Assembly (NCBI GenBank): GCA_015061465.1 | Contig: SUWN01000010.1 | Span: 1 to 58,857 of the forward strand | Source: Treponema bryantii | Lineage (GTDB): Bacteria > Spirochaetota > Spirochaetia > Treponematales > Treponemataceae | Length of the DNA stretch: 58,857 bases | Direction: 5' to 3' | In this document: positions 43,236 through 52,621 of the stretch, in pieces | Numbering within the stretch: the first letter of the stretch is position 1 | Layout of the letters: every line of letters starts with the position of its first letter | Position numbers and translations under genes: made by a program | Notes under the pieces: model-generated | Told to the model about the DNA's origin: nothing | The model's input: only the letters and a program-made list of their open reading frames with translations | Databases searched by the model: none

Positions 43236-44466
43236 GATTTTGCATTCCTATTTCTTTTACAATTTGTATAACATATTCAATTTGTTCATCAGTCATATCC
43301 GGGAACAACGGAATTGAAATTGTCTGACTATATTGAGTTTGCGCATTTGGAAAATTCTTTGCAGTAAAATTTGGGTATAATTCATTCCAATAAGTAAAAT
43401 TAAAAAGTGGAATAAAGTGAACAGAAATCCCGATTTCTTTTTCCTGCATTTTTTTTGCAAATTCTTCACGCGTGATTTTCAATTTTTCTGGAACAATTCG
43501 CATCAAATACAAATGCCAAGAATTTCCTTGTGTATCTGGCGGAAGTTGAATAAAATCCAATTTAGAAAATTCCGCATTATATTTTTGTGCAAGTTTTTTT
43601 CTTTGTTCGTAGAATAATTCTGCACGCTCCACTTGTACACAACCTAAGCCCGCCAAAACATCAGGAAGATTAAATTTATATCCCGGAGCAATTATATCAT
43701 ATTCCCAGCTTGCACGTGGCGACGTATATCTATCCCAGGTTGTTCTATCCATTCCATGCAAGCGCATAACAGTCATTCTTTTTGCAAGTTCAGCGTCTCG
43801 TGTACAAACCATTCCACCTTCTGCTGTTGTAATTGTTTTTGTTACGTAGAATGAAAAAACCCCTATATCACCAATTGCGCCCGCGTATCCTAACGATGTT
43901 GGCGACGGAAATGAATGAGCGGCATCTTCAATAACGTAAATTTTATTTTGCGGAGTACTGTATTTTTGAGCCAACGCACAAATTTCTTTCATATCGCAAA
44001 CGTTTCCTGCAATATGAACAGGAACAATCGCTTTTACTTTATGTTCAGTGTCATTTTTTAAAATTTCTTCAATTTTTTCAGGATCGATGTTATAAGAATC
44101 TTTTTGAATATCAGCAAAATAAACATCAGCATTCAAATGTCTTGCACAAGCGGCTGTAGAAACAAAAGTATAAGGAGTTGTAATTACCGCAGTTCCTTGT
44201 TTTACGCCAACTGCTTCCATGGCAAGAATCATTCCGCTTGTGTTAGAATTAACGGCCAAACTGATTATTTCATTATTGCTTAGATGATTTTCTTCTCTAT
44301 TTTTAAAAACTAAATCTTTATTAGATTTTTCGGTCAAAGCCTGACTGAACTTTTTTTCAAATTCAAGGGCATATTTTCCAGTTGTAAGCCAACCAGAACG
44401 CAAAATTTCTAAAACAATTTCTTCTTCTTGCTGAGTAATTGATGCTTTATGAAAAGGAACTTTCAT
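43228..44466 (-). CDS. DegT/DnrJ/EryC1/StrS-family sugar aminotransferase
   Basis: The ATG at 44466 follows TTGGAG at normal spacing; five extra residues of the frame are dropped. The 412-residue PLP enzyme has S-G-W-L-T-T-G near residue 30, I-E-D-A-A-H-S near 187 (PLP-contacting Asp) and F-Y-V-T-K-T-I-T-T-A-E-G-G near 212 (PLP Lys). Such enzymes add an amino group to nucleotide-linked keto-sugars. The CapD-like dehydratase upstream, 22 bases away, produces that kind of keto-sugar, so the two probably act in sequence to make a surface amino-sugar. Confidence 0.88.
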   Translation of the reverse strand: MKVPFHKASITQQEEEIVLEILRSGWLTTGKYALEFEKKFSQALTEKSNKDLVFKNREENHLSNNEIISLAVNSNTSGMILAMEAVGVKQGTAVITTPYTFVSTAACARHLNADVYFADIQKDSYNIDPEKIEEILKNDTEHKVKAIVPVHIAGNVCDMKEICALAQKYSTPQNKIYVIEDAAHSFPSPTSLGYAGAIGDIGVFSFYVTKTITTAEGGMVCTRDAELAKRMTVMRLHGMDRTTWDRYTSPRASWEYDIIAPGYKFNLPDVLAGLGCVQVERAELFYEQRKKLAQKYNAEFSKLDFIQLPPDTQGNSWHLYLMRIVPEKLKITREEFAKKMQEKEIGISVHFIPLFNFTYWNELYPNFTAKNFPNAQTQYSQTISIPLFPDMTDEQIEYVIQIVKEIGMQNHA

Positions 44467-44488
44467 TATTTTCTCCAACATTCCTATT

Positions 44489-45991
44489 TTATAAAATATC
44501 GGTACGAAGTTGTTCTTCCGTCTTTAAACTTTCGTAAAATTCTTTCAAAGTTGGAACATCGTCGCACAAAAGTTTTAATAATTCTTCTTTGTTTCTAAAT
44601 AATTCTGGTGCAGAATCATCGTAAAAACAAATTGGTTTTAATTTTTCTATTAATGAATTTAATCTTTTTGATTCATAAGGTAAATTTTTTAATTGTAAAA
44701 TCTTTGCGTATTCTGTTGCTGTGGGATTTTCTTCTTCCAACCACAAAGGTTCATAAAGGCGCTCCCCTTTTCTAGCCCCCACAATTTTTATATCAATGTC
44801 TTTGTAAGGCTCAAGCCCGCTAAATTTGATAATTTGTTTTGCAAGGTCTAGAATTTTCAAAGGTTCGCCCATATCAAGCAAATAGCAAGCTCCATTTTCT
44901 CCAACTCCACCAGATTGCAACACTAACGAACACGCTTCTGGAATTGTCATAAAAAATCGTTCCATATTTTCGTCCGTTACAGTAAGAGGTCCTCCATTTT
45001 TGATTTGGCCCATAAACAAAGGCAAAATTGAGCCACGAGAACCAAGAACGTTTCCAAACCGAACAAACATTATCGCCTGATTTTTGCTTGCGTGTTTACT
45101 TGCTTCCAAAACCATTTTTTCACAAAGCATTTTAGAAACTCCGTAAACAGAACAAGGACTTACCGCTTTATCTGTAGAAATCAAAACGAATTTTTCTACA
45201 TTATATTTTAGCGCTGCGTTCAAAAGATTTTGAGTTCCAAAAACGTTATTTTGCACCGCAGCAACTTGATTTTCTTCCATCATGGGAACGTGTTTATAAG
45301 CCGCGCAATGAAAAATCACATTACATTTTGTTTTTTGAATAATATAATCCACGTATTCTTTATCTTTCATGTCGCCAATAATTGGAACGACAGTCGCTTT
45401 TTCACCAACACCTTCGGCTTGCAAAACTTTCAACTCTCTAAAAATCTGGCAAATTGAATTTTCACCGTGCCCAAATAAGTAAAGTCGCTCTGCCCCACCA
45501 GAAAGCAATTGTCTTGCAAGTTCCGAACCAATTGAACCACCAGCACCCGTAATAAAAACACGTTTTCCACGCAAATAAGAAAGGCTTTCTTTTAAAGAAA
45601 TTGTGATTGGCGTTCTTCCCAAAATATCAAGAGGATCAATTTCGCGCGCTTGAATAAAATGCGCAGTTCCATTTACAATCTGGCTGATTCCTGGAAGAAT
45701 TTTTATGTGAGAAAATCTATTCTTTTTTAGGATTTCGTATATTTCGCGAATACGTTCTGTTGGTGCAGAAGGAATTGCTATAATCGCTTCGTCTGTATCA
45801 GAGTTTCCCAAAACTGACGCAACGTTATCAATTGGTCCTAAAACTGGAATTCCATCAATTATAGTACCAATAAGATTTTTATCGTCATCAATAAAAGCGT
45901 TTACTTTACCAAAGATTTTTTTACGTTTAATATCATCAGCAATTGTTTGCCCGGCAAATCCAGCACCAATTATATAAATACGTTTTGTCAT
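44489..45991 (-). CDS. CapD-like nucleotide-sugar epimerase/dehydratase (soluble form)
   Basis: I placed the start at the ATG at 45991, preceded by GGTGGG; the frame extends 11 residues further. The 500-residue protein has an N-terminal CoA-binding-like Rossmann domain (I-Y-I-I-G-A-G-F-A-G-Q near 4-14). The SDR domain has F-I-T-G-A-G-G-S-I-G near 144 (NAD loop) and, in place of the active-site Tyr motif Y-x-x-x-K, S-V-Y-G-V-S-K near 275. Classical CapD/WbpM proteins have four N-terminal membrane helices; these are absent. It probably converts UDP-GlcNAc to a 4-keto-6-deoxy sugar for the adjacent aminotransferase. Confidence 0.87.
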   Translation of the reverse strand: MTKRIYIIGAGFAGQTIADDIKRKKIFGKVNAFIDDDKNLIGTIIDGIPVLGPIDNVASVLGNSDTDEAIIAIPSAPTERIREIYEILKKNRFSHIKILPGISQIVNGTAHFIQAREIDPLDILGRTPITISLKESLSYLRGKRVFITGAGGSIGSELARQLLSGGAERLYLFGHGENSICQIFRELKVLQAEGVGEKATVVPIIGDMKDKEYVDYIIQKTKCNVIFHCAAYKHVPMMEENQVAAVQNNVFGTQNLLNAALKYNVEKFVLISTDKAVSPCSVYGVSKMLCEKMVLEASKHASKNQAIMFVRFGNVLGSRGSILPLFMGQIKNGGPLTVTDENMERFFMTIPEACSLVLQSGGVGENGACYLLDMGEPLKILDLAKQIIKFSGLEPYKDIDIKIVGARKGERLYEPLWLEEENPTATEYAKILQLKNLPYESKRLNSLIEKLKPICFYDDSAPELFRNKEELLKLLCDDVPTLKEFYESLKTEEQLRTDIL

Positions 45992-46062
45992 TTTTCCCAC
46001 CATGTAAGGTAAATTATACAACAAAACTACTGAATTTTAAACATCTTGTTTTGAGGAAAATT

Positions 46063-46983
46063 CTATTGAATCCGCCAATGATTATTTTCTTGAACAAATC
46101 TTTTTGCATTTACTTCCAAAAGTCGTCCATCTTCACCAGACATTTTTACCATATTTGTGATTGGATTTACTTCTGTAATTCTAAAATTTGTTCCATCGTA
46201 ATAAATTTTTATTCCTTCAGAAGGAAGATTTTTTCTAGCTTCGTTGTACCAGTCAAATTCGTAAGACAAACAACACAAAAGTCGTCCACATTGCCCCGAA
46301 ATTTTCATAGAATTCAAAGAAAGATTTTGGTCTTTTGCCATACGAATAGAAACTGGGCGCAATTTATCAGAAACTTTATTACAGCAGAATGGACGACCAC
46401 AAACTCCAAGCCCGCCAGTAATTCTAGCTTCGTCTCGCACACCGATTTGTCTAAGTTCAATTCGCATTTTAAAAATCGAAACCAAATCTTTTACCAACTC
46501 TCTAAAATCTACACGATTATCTGAACTAAAAAAGAACAATGCTTTTGGTTCATCAAACAAAAAGTGAGTTTCTATGAGTTTCATGTCTAATTTATGAAGA
46601 GCAACTTTTTCTTTAAAAATTGGAAACGCATCTGCTTCTTTCTTTTTTAATTCTTCACGTTTCTTTAAATCTTCTTCAGTTGCTTTTCTGTCAATTTTTA
46701 CAATATCAGATTGTTTTATTCCTATTGGTTTTTTAACTTCGCCCAAAACAAGCGCCATATCTTTTCCGTAACGAGTCGGAGTAATTACATAATCACCTGC
46801 TTTTACACTCAATTTTTCTGGCAAATTCGCATATAAAGTTTCGCTCGAATATTCTAATTTAATTTGATAAAGCGGATAGTCAAAAACTATATTTTCTGTT
46901 TCAACAACTCCAATGTCATTATCTTCCAAAGAAGAAAGATTTTCTGCCTGATTATATATATCGCTTTCAAAAATATCACTCAT
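46063..46983 (-). CDS. PSP1 domain protein (YaaT/RicT family)
   Basis: The 306-residue protein contains the PSP1/YaaT core: Y-A-N-L-P-E near 52, then G-V-R-D-E-A-R-I-T-G-G-L-G-V-C-G-R-P-F-C-C near 180-200 and I-S-G-Q-C-G-R-L-L-C-C-L-S-Y-E near 227-241. These Cys-rich motifs bind the iron-sulfur clusters of the RicT complex in bacilli, which modulates RNase Y activity and sporulation or competence. A Lys/Glu-rich insertion near 100-115 is present. It is followed after 27 bases in reading order by yaaR-bactofilin-M23 genes upstream, forming one minus-strand block. Confidence 0.9.
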   Translation of the reverse strand: MSDIFESDIYNQAENLSSLEDNDIGVVETENIVFDYPLYQIKLEYSSETLYANLPEKLSVKAGDYVITPTRYGKDMALVLGEVKKPIGIKQSDIVKIDRKATEEDLKKREELKKKEADAFPIFKEKVALHKLDMKLIETHFLFDEPKALFFFSSDNRVDFRELVKDLVSIFKMRIELRQIGVRDEARITGGLGVCGRPFCCNKVSDKLRPVSIRMAKDQNLSLNSMKISGQCGRLLCCLSYEFDWYNEARKNLPSEGIKIYYDGTNFRITEVNPITNMVKMSGEDGRLLEVNAKRFVQENNHWRIQ

Positions 46984-47010
46984 ATTTCACCACTTCCTAA
47001 ATTATATCGA

Positions 47011-47574
47011 TTAAGAACTCAAAAAGTCTACAATCAATCCTTTTATTTCCTCTACTTGTCCTAGAATTTTCAAATTATCTTTTTGATTATTCAACGTCTC
47101 TCTAACAAAATTATCCAATTTTTCATTAATCACTTGTATTTGAATTCGTGGTTCCCTAGGTTTTGGCTGCGTATTATACGAAGAAAACACACCTATTGGA
47201 GACACAAGGCCACGTCGATTTTTTTTTGTAACTTCAAAATTGTTTTTTACAACAAAACTTACAAATTGTTTTACAGATTTTTTAAATTTTTCTATATTTT
47301 CATCGTTTAATTCAAAAGCCAAATCTTCGCCTGCAATATCCACTCTATCTTTTAAAAAAATAGCTGCTTCTTCAATAGACATTGTTGAAATTTCAGGAGG
47401 AAAACCAATCGCAGAAAAAGTTTCTTTTTGAGATTCTTGTTTTTCAATAAATTGTGAAAATTTTACCTTGGTTGAAGAAACTTTTTCTTTTTTTTCATTT
47501 TTTGCCGCTTCACTTGCAGCATTTTGAACGCCCGCAAAATAAGATGCTGAATTTAGAGGATTTATATCACTCAT
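47011..47574 (-). CDS. YaaR family protein (DUF327)
   Basis: The 187-residue protein fits YaaR/DUF327, which in bacilli and spirochaetes is commonly found near yaaT. It has a low-complexity N-terminus, a helical core with E-N-I-E-K-F-K-K-S-V-K-Q-F-V near 103, and the pattern R-I-Q-I-Q-V-I-N-E-K-L-D-N-F near 145. No enzymatic function is known. It overlaps the bactofilin gene by four bases (ATGA), supporting co-translation. Confidence 0.85.
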   Translation of the reverse strand: MSDINPLNSASYFAGVQNAASEAAKNEKKEKVSSTKVKFSQFIEKQESQKETFSAIGFPPEISTMSIEEAAIFLKDRVDIAGEDLAFELNDENIEKFKKSVKQFVSFVVKNNFEVTKKNRRGLVSPIGVFSSYNTQPKPREPRIQIQVINEKLDNFVRETLNNQKDNLKILGQVEEIKGLIVDFLSS

Positions 47575-47984
47575 GAAAGCGCAACCTTTTCTTTTATTGC
47601 CTTTGATTCAAGGTAATTATTTTTTTCTGATTGATATACTTCATCATTTTTAATAGAAATACAATGACCATGAAAAATCGCTCTGTCTTCAATTTGAACT
47701 CTGTGCGATAAAATATCACCAAGTACAACAGAAGAAGAAAGCAACTTAACACTTTCATCCGCATGAATATTTCCTAAAATGATTCCACCAATAATTACAG
47801 ATTTTGCTTCAATATTTCCTCTGATTTTTGCATTATCACCAATGATAACGTTTCCATCAGTTTTTAAATTTCCGTTTATATTTCCATCAACGCGAACAAA
47901 ACCATTTATTTGAATATCACCTGAAACAGAAGAGCCATTACCGATTATTGTATTAATTGAAATATCATCTATTCTTAAAGCCAT
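47571..47984 (-). CDS. Bactofilin family cytoskeletal protein
   Basis: The 137-residue protein has the right-handed beta-helix repeat of bactofilins: G-D-I-Q-I-N-G-F-V-R-V-D-G-N-I-N-G near 21-37, G-D-N-A-K-I-R-G-N-I-E-A near 48, then further G-x-I repeats to about residue 105. Bactofilins polymerise without nucleotide and help set cell shape or polarity. An M23 endopeptidase gene immediately upstream is the usual partner in spirochaetes and Helicobacter, linking the scaffold to peptidoglycan trimming. Confidence 0.93.
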   Translation of the reverse strand: MALRIDDISINTIIGNGSSVSGDIQINGFVRVDGNINGNLKTDGNVIIGDNAKIRGNIEAKSVIIGGIILGNIHADESVKLLSSSVVLGDILSHRVQIEDRAIFHGHCISIKNDEVYQSEKNNYLESKAIKEKVALS

Positions 47985-47987
47985 TTT

Positions 47988-49013
47988 CTAATTAGCCAAC
48001 TTTATATTTATATATTTTGCAGGGTCTACAACGTCAGAACCAATTCTTACTTCATAATGAAGATGAGGACCTGTTGAAATACCTGTATTTCCTACAGTTC
48101 CGATTATATCACCTTGTTCAACTAATTGTCCTTTTTTTACACGGAATGAATTTAAGTGAGCATAACGTGTATAAATTCCGTGATTATGCTTAATAACAAC
48201 CATGTTTCCAAAACTATAATCAACAGCAACAGTAACAACTTGTCCATCCGCAGTCGCCATTACAGGGTCACCAGAACGCCAAGTAGAAAAGTCAATTCCT
48301 TTGTGGATATACCATTGTTTTCTAAGCGGGTGAATATTTGGTCCAAATGCCATTGAAACGTGAAGATTTGGGCTTTTGATTGGACAAATGCTTGGAATTT
48401 CAGAGAAAAGATTCTGCTGAATCTTCAACAACTTTCCAATTTGTTCAATTGGTTCTACAGCGCCTTCCAAATAAGAAGTAAGTTCTTTTATATCAGCAAT
48501 TTCTCTTGAAGAACCTGTCGCAATTTCTTTTGTACCAAACAATGCAGACAAGTCGCTATTTGAAGAAGCCAATGAGGATTTATTTTCTGTTTGTTGAATT
48601 CCTAACAAAGAAAGTGATTGTGAAAGTGATGATTGAAAACGTTTTGCAGCTTGAAAAAGATTTGCATTTTCATCACGAAGTTTATCCAAACTTGCTGTTG
48701 TTTGTCTGTTTTGTTCCATTAAACTTGAAATTTCTGCATTAGCTGTTATTGAACGTCTATTAAAATAAAAGAAGGATGAAATTACACCAACTGTAATAAA
48801 CACGCCCAAAATCAATGCAAAAACATTCGTCTGAAAGTTAATAACTTTATTTTGCGAATGAGGAACAATCATTATAGTAAGTTTTCTATCAAAAATACGG
48901 AATAACTTTACAAAAAGTCCACCTACAGATTTAAAGAAAGAACTAAAACTTTTTGTAACATTAGATGCGAAACGTTTTTCGAATTTTTTAACTGTTTTTT
49001 GTGTCTTTGGCAA
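47988..49013 (-). CDS. M23 (LytM) peptidoglycan endopeptidase, membrane-anchored
   Basis: I placed the start at the TTG at 49013, which follows GGTGGGGA; an upstream TTG at 49031 is also possible but lacks a binding site. The 341-residue protein has a basic N-terminus, one membrane helix (about 60-82), a coiled-coil region (about 90-135), and a LytM domain. Its zinc motifs are H-K-G-I-D-F-S (H-x3-D) and G-P-H-L-H-Y-E (HxH), with the middle His in R-Y-A-H-L-N. It cleaves cross-link peptides in the periplasm. With the adjacent bactofilin it likely shapes the cell wall. Confidence 0.9.
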   Translation of the reverse strand: MPKTQKTVKKFEKRFASNVTKSFSSFFKSVGGLFVKLFRIFDRKLTIMIVPHSQNKVINFQTNVFALILGVFITVGVISSFFYFNRRSITANAEISSLMEQNRQTTASLDKLRDENANLFQAAKRFQSSLSQSLSLLGIQQTENKSSLASSNSDLSALFGTKEIATGSSREIADIKELTSYLEGAVEPIEQIGKLLKIQQNLFSEIPSICPIKSPNLHVSMAFGPNIHPLRKQWYIHKGIDFSTWRSGDPVMATADGQVVTVAVDYSFGNMVVIKHNHGIYTRYAHLNSFRVKKGQLVEQGDIIGTVGNTGISTGPHLHYEVRIGSDVVDPAKYINIKLAN

Positions 49014-49087
49014 TATCTTCCCCACCAACAAAAACTCATGAAAAGTATTTTTAGTATATCATAGCAAGTTCTTATATGTCAAATAAG

Positions 49088-49116
49088 TTGACGACAAAAG
49101 AATCCTGTGTTATCTT
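49088..49116 (+). promoter_or_regulatory. Predicted promoter of tatD-dusB
   Basis: TTGACG (49088-49093), 17 bases and TATCTT (49111-49116) form a good sigma-70 promoter. The start near 49123 gives a leader of about 100 bases, which contains a small GAGG/CCTC hairpin (GAGG-TTTCCG-CCTC) shortly before the binding site of tatD. Confidence 0.55.
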
Positions 49117-49223
49117 TATCGGTAGATTGAAGTTGTTTAATTAACGCACTTTCTTTAAGAAATCGTTAATTTTTTTCACATTTCGAGGTTTCCGCCTCTA
49201 CATCATTTTTAGGAAGAAAAGCC

Positions 49224-50000
49224 ATGAAGTTATTCGATACTCATGCTCACATCGGGCTTATATACGATGACCCTATAGAACAATTACGCGTGATTCAGCA
49301 AGCAAAATTAGCTGGTGTTGCAAGAATTATGAGCATCAACAATAGTTTGATGGATTTTGAAAAAGTATATAATAATCTCAAAGCAATGCCAGGAATCTAC
49401 CACGCAGTTGGAGTTGCTCCTTCTGAAGTAACAAATCCTGGTGCGGATTGGATTAACACAATAGAAAAAGCACTTGAATTACCAAGAGTTGTTGCTGTAG
49501 GTGAAACTGGTCTTGATTATTACAAAGAATTTGGTAATAAACGTTCACAAATCGAACTTTTTATTACTCAGCTAGAAATTGCACAAAAACACGGACTTCC
49601 TGTTATTATTCACAATCGTGAGGCAGGAAGAGATTTGTACGATATTTTGTCAGAAAGATTACCAGACGCTGGTGCAATTCTTCACTGTTATTCAGAAGAT
49701 GCAGAATTTGCAAAAAAATGTCTTGATAAAAATATTTGGTTCAGTTTTGCCGGAAATTTAACTTACAGAAATGCAAGAAATCTTCACGAAACTGTAATGA
49801 ACATTCCTGTAGAAAGAATCTTAATTGAAACAGAAAGTCCATTTATGATTCCTGCTGAATACAGAGATAAAAAACGCACAATGCCTGCATATTTGCCTTC
49901 TACAGCAAAATTCCTTGCAGAAATGCTTGATATGGACGTTGAAGCTTTAAGCGAACAACTTTGGAAAAACAGTTGTAAAGCATTCAATCTTCCAGAATGA
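49224..50000 (+). CDS. tatD: TatD-family metal-dependent hydrolase (DNase)
   Basis: The 258-residue protein shows the TatD metal-site motifs: F-D-T-H-A-H near residue 3, V-G-E-T-G-L-D-Y near 91, V-I-I-H-N-R-E-A near 128, L-H-C-Y-S-E near 152 and I-E-T-E-S-P near 200. TatD proteins are 3'-5' DNases or quality-control hydrolases. AGGAAG precedes the ATG. It overlaps dusB by four bases, so the two are co-translated; the pairing is common. Confidence 0.92.
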   Translation: MKLFDTHAHIGLIYDDPIEQLRVIQQAKLAGVARIMSINNSLMDFEKVYNNLKAMPGIYHAVGVAPSEVTNPGADWINTIEKALELPRVVAVGETGLDYYKEFGNKRSQIELFITQLEIAQKHGLPVIIHNREAGRDLYDILSERLPDAGAILHCYSEDAEFAKKCLDKNIWFSFAGNLTYRNARNLHETVMNIPVERILIETESPFMIPAEYRDKKRTMPAYLPSTAKFLAEMLDMDVEALSEQLWKNSCKAFNLPE

Positions 50001-50983
50001 GTTTGTACAAAACTGTAAAAATTGGAAATCTGGAATTACCAGGAAATCTCTTTTTGGCGCCTGTTGCTGGTTACAGTGACAAGGCGTTTAGGTCTGTTTG
50101 TGTAGAAAACGGAGCGTGTTTTACATACACAGAAATGGTAAGCGCAGAAGCTCTAATTCGTGACAATTGGAAAACAGAAGGATTAATGGCTCGTGCTTAC
50201 AACGAAAAAGCGTATTCTGTTCAAATTTTTGGTGGAACAGAAGATGTTATGCAACAAGCTGCAAAAATCGTCCTAGAAAAAACTCATTGCGAATGTATCG
50301 ATATAAATTGTGGCTGTCCAGTTCCTAAAGTTACAAAAACTGGCGCTGGTTCTGCATTAACAAGAGATCCTGAACGTTTATACAAAATTGCAAAAGCTGT
50401 GATTGACGTTTGTCAGGATGTTCCTGTTTCTGTAAAAATCCGTTCTGGCTGGGACAAAAACACAATGACTTGGAAAGAAGCCGCGCAAGCAGCCTTAGAC
50501 GCCGGTGTAAAAGCAATCACAATTCATCCTCGCACAAAAGCACAAGCTTACGAAGGTCGTTCCGACTGGAATCTAATGAAGGAACTTGTAGAATTTATTG
50601 ATAAAAGAATTCCTGTTTTTGGTTCTGGTGATTTATTTAGCCCCGAAGATGCAAAACGAATGATGGAACAAACTGGAGTTGATGCCGTAATGTTTGCACG
50701 TGGCGCAATGGGAAATCCATTCATTTTTAGAGATGCGACTTCTTTGTTCAAAAACGGAAGCTACGAGCCAGTTCCTGCCGAAGTAAGAATTAAAACAGGC
50801 TTTGAAGAATTGGAACGTTTGGTAAAAGATACAAATGAACAACACGCTTGTTTAGAAATGCGCAAAAGATTCCACGCTTATTCCAAAGGAATTCCTGGTG
50901 GTGCAGCTCTAAGAAGTAGAATTGTTCAGGCAAGCACAGTGGCAGATTATCACGATATTTTTGACGACTTTTTGAATCATTAA
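49997..50983 (+). CDS. dusB: tRNA-dihydrouridine synthase
   Basis: The 328-residue FMN enzyme has F-L-A-P-V-A-G-Y-S-D near residue 17, D-I-N-C-G-C-P-V-P-K near 98 (catalytic Cys), G-S-A-L-T-R-D-P near 115, S-V-K-I-R-S-G-W near 136 and A-R-G-A-M-G-N-P near 236. It reduces uridine in tRNA D-loops. The family subtype (DusB versus other Dus) is a best guess from overall pattern and bacterial distribution. Confidence 0.9.
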   Translation: MSLYKTVKIGNLELPGNLFLAPVAGYSDKAFRSVCVENGACFTYTEMVSAEALIRDNWKTEGLMARAYNEKAYSVQIFGGTEDVMQQAAKIVLEKTHCECIDINCGCPVPKVTKTGAGSALTRDPERLYKIAKAVIDVCQDVPVSVKIRSGWDKNTMTWKEAAQAALDAGVKAITIHPRTKAQAYEGRSDWNLMKELVEFIDKRIPVFGSGDLFSPEDAKRMMEQTGVDAVMFARGAMGNPFIFRDATSLFKNGSYEPVPAEVRIKTGFEELERLVKDTNEQHACLEMRKRFHAYSKGIPGGAALRSRIVQASTVADYHDIFDDFLNH

Positions 50984-51040
50984 TTGAATTTTGTACTTTT
51001 TTTTATTAAAATGTACTGATATAAAAAGATTGGAAAAAAA

Positions 51041-52621
51041 ATGAGTATTATTCAAACAATATCTGATTTCTTAGAATCCATTTTCAGACATTCATCACCA
51101 GAAGTTCAAAAAAAGATACAGATGAAGAAATTAGATGCAGAATTAAAATCGTATTATCCAAATATTTATAAAGACGGTTTTCTCTTACCAAACTTTGGCG
51201 AAGCAATTTTTTCGCTATATAAATATACTCATGTTTTGGACGAATTATTTTTATCTACAGTCAGTTCTTTAGATGTTCAACGCCAACACAGATTTGAAGC
51301 GCAATTGATTTTGACAGGATATTCAGTTTCTGAACAAGAAATCATTTCGTCACTTTCGTACGAACGCCGAAAAGAAACTATTGCAGCCGAAACAAGAAAT
51401 GTAGACAGACTTTATTCTTCACAAAGAAGAGAATTAGAAGGCCTTTTAAAAGAATTAAATAACGAAAATTTCAAAAAAATTGACAAAGACATTTTGATGT
51501 TAAGACAGTTTGTAGATTTTTGTCATTACAACTTTGTTCCTTTTTTACAAACCTTTGACAAAAATTTTCAAGCAGGAAATCTATCTTACACTCCAACTTA
51601 TACTGAAGTCCCTGTCGCTAAAACTGTAAATCTATTAGAAGATTTATATTTCCAAATGTCAAATTTACATATTACAACTTCTCTTGCAAATATGATTTTG
51701 GCAATTGCAGCTTTACGTAAAAATGACGAGCTTTCTGACAAAGAACGACAAACTTATTTAGATTGTCTTAAAAAAATAAATTATATTTTTCAAAAAATAT
51801 TAGTAGATGGCCGCGTAAAAAATTTAATTAAGTACGCTAAAAAAGATATAACTTACGAACCATCAGTTACTTCAATTACAGGTTCACCTCGTCAAGAATT
51901 TGCAAATATGATGCAATCCAAATTTGATACAGAAGAACAACGAATCAGACAAGAAATAAAAGACAATGAAATTTCGATAGAAGTAAAAGAATTGTTCAAA
52001 CCGGAAGAATTAAAAAATGTTGCTACATACAACGCTGAAATAAATACATATTTACAAAATAATACAACATTGTCTTTTAAATGGATTTTGCCGTTAAAAA
52101 TTCTAAAATCATTTTTACATAAATTCCTAACTGAAAACACAAAAAGTCTTCTTAATGACATCGTTATTGAAGGATTTTTTAACAATCCAACTTACAAAAC
52201 AGATTTTTCATCTATTGTTTACAATGCAATAGAATCAGAATCCCTTATTGATGAATTTGAAAAATCATTTGAATTAAATCAAAAAAATAGTATTTCTGTT
52301 TTAAAAAGCTATCTTCAAGATAGCCACAAAGATAAAGATTTTTACAAAAAATCAGAAAATATGGTTGCATACATAAATAATGAAGCTCACAACATTTTGC
52401 AAACTTCTACTACAGCGTTATTCTCTTTGTATAAAGAACTTGGAGCTCTTCTTGCTGATGCTAAAAAGACAAGCGGAGAAATCATTTCTAATCTAAAAGT
52501 TCTAATGATGTCGTCAAGAAACAAAGAAAACACACGTTTTTTAGAAGAAAATTACCCATATTGGAAAATCTTTTTTGAAATTATGAAAAACTATGTTATA
52601 ATAAATGGTGAGATAAAATAA
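51041..52621 (+). CDS. Large helical protein, probably treponeme-specific
   Basis: I do not recognise a functional domain in this 526-residue protein. It resembles a family known to me mainly from treponemes (possibly DUF5312, unverified). It has no signal peptide and no convincing membrane helix, is rich in Lys, Glu, Ser and Leu, and is predicted largely helical, with coiled-coil-like stretches near 110-160 and 300-330. Its stop is directly followed by the GGDEF gene, with that gene's GGTGAGAT binding site inside its last codons. A link to the cyclase is therefore plausible. Confidence 0.75.
   Translation: MSIIQTISDFLESIFRHSSPEVQKKIQMKKLDAELKSYYPNIYKDGFLLPNFGEAIFSLYKYTHVLDELFLSTVSSLDVQRQHRFEAQLILTGYSVSEQEIISSLSYERRKETIAAETRNVDRLYSSQRRELEGLLKELNNENFKKIDKDILMLRQFVDFCHYNFVPFLQTFDKNFQAGNLSYTPTYTEVPVAKTVNLLEDLYFQMSNLHITTSLANMILAIAALRKNDELSDKERQTYLDCLKKINYIFQKILVDGRVKNLIKYAKKDITYEPSVTSITGSPRQEFANMMQSKFDTEEQRIRQEIKDNEISIEVKELFKPEELKNVATYNAEINTYLQNNTTLSFKWILPLKILKSFLHKFLTENTKSLLNDIVIEGFFNNPTYKTDFSSIVYNAIESESLIDEFEKSFELNQKNSISVLKSYLQDSHKDKDFYKKSENMVAYINNEAHNILQTSTTALFSLYKELGALLADAKKTSGEIISNLKVLMMSSRNKENTRFLEENYPYWKIFFEIMKNYVIINGEIK

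Noticed and set aside
45943..46524. 193-residue plus-strand frame
   Set aside because: It spans the antisense of the CapD-like start and the PSP1 gene; both minus-strand genes are well supported.
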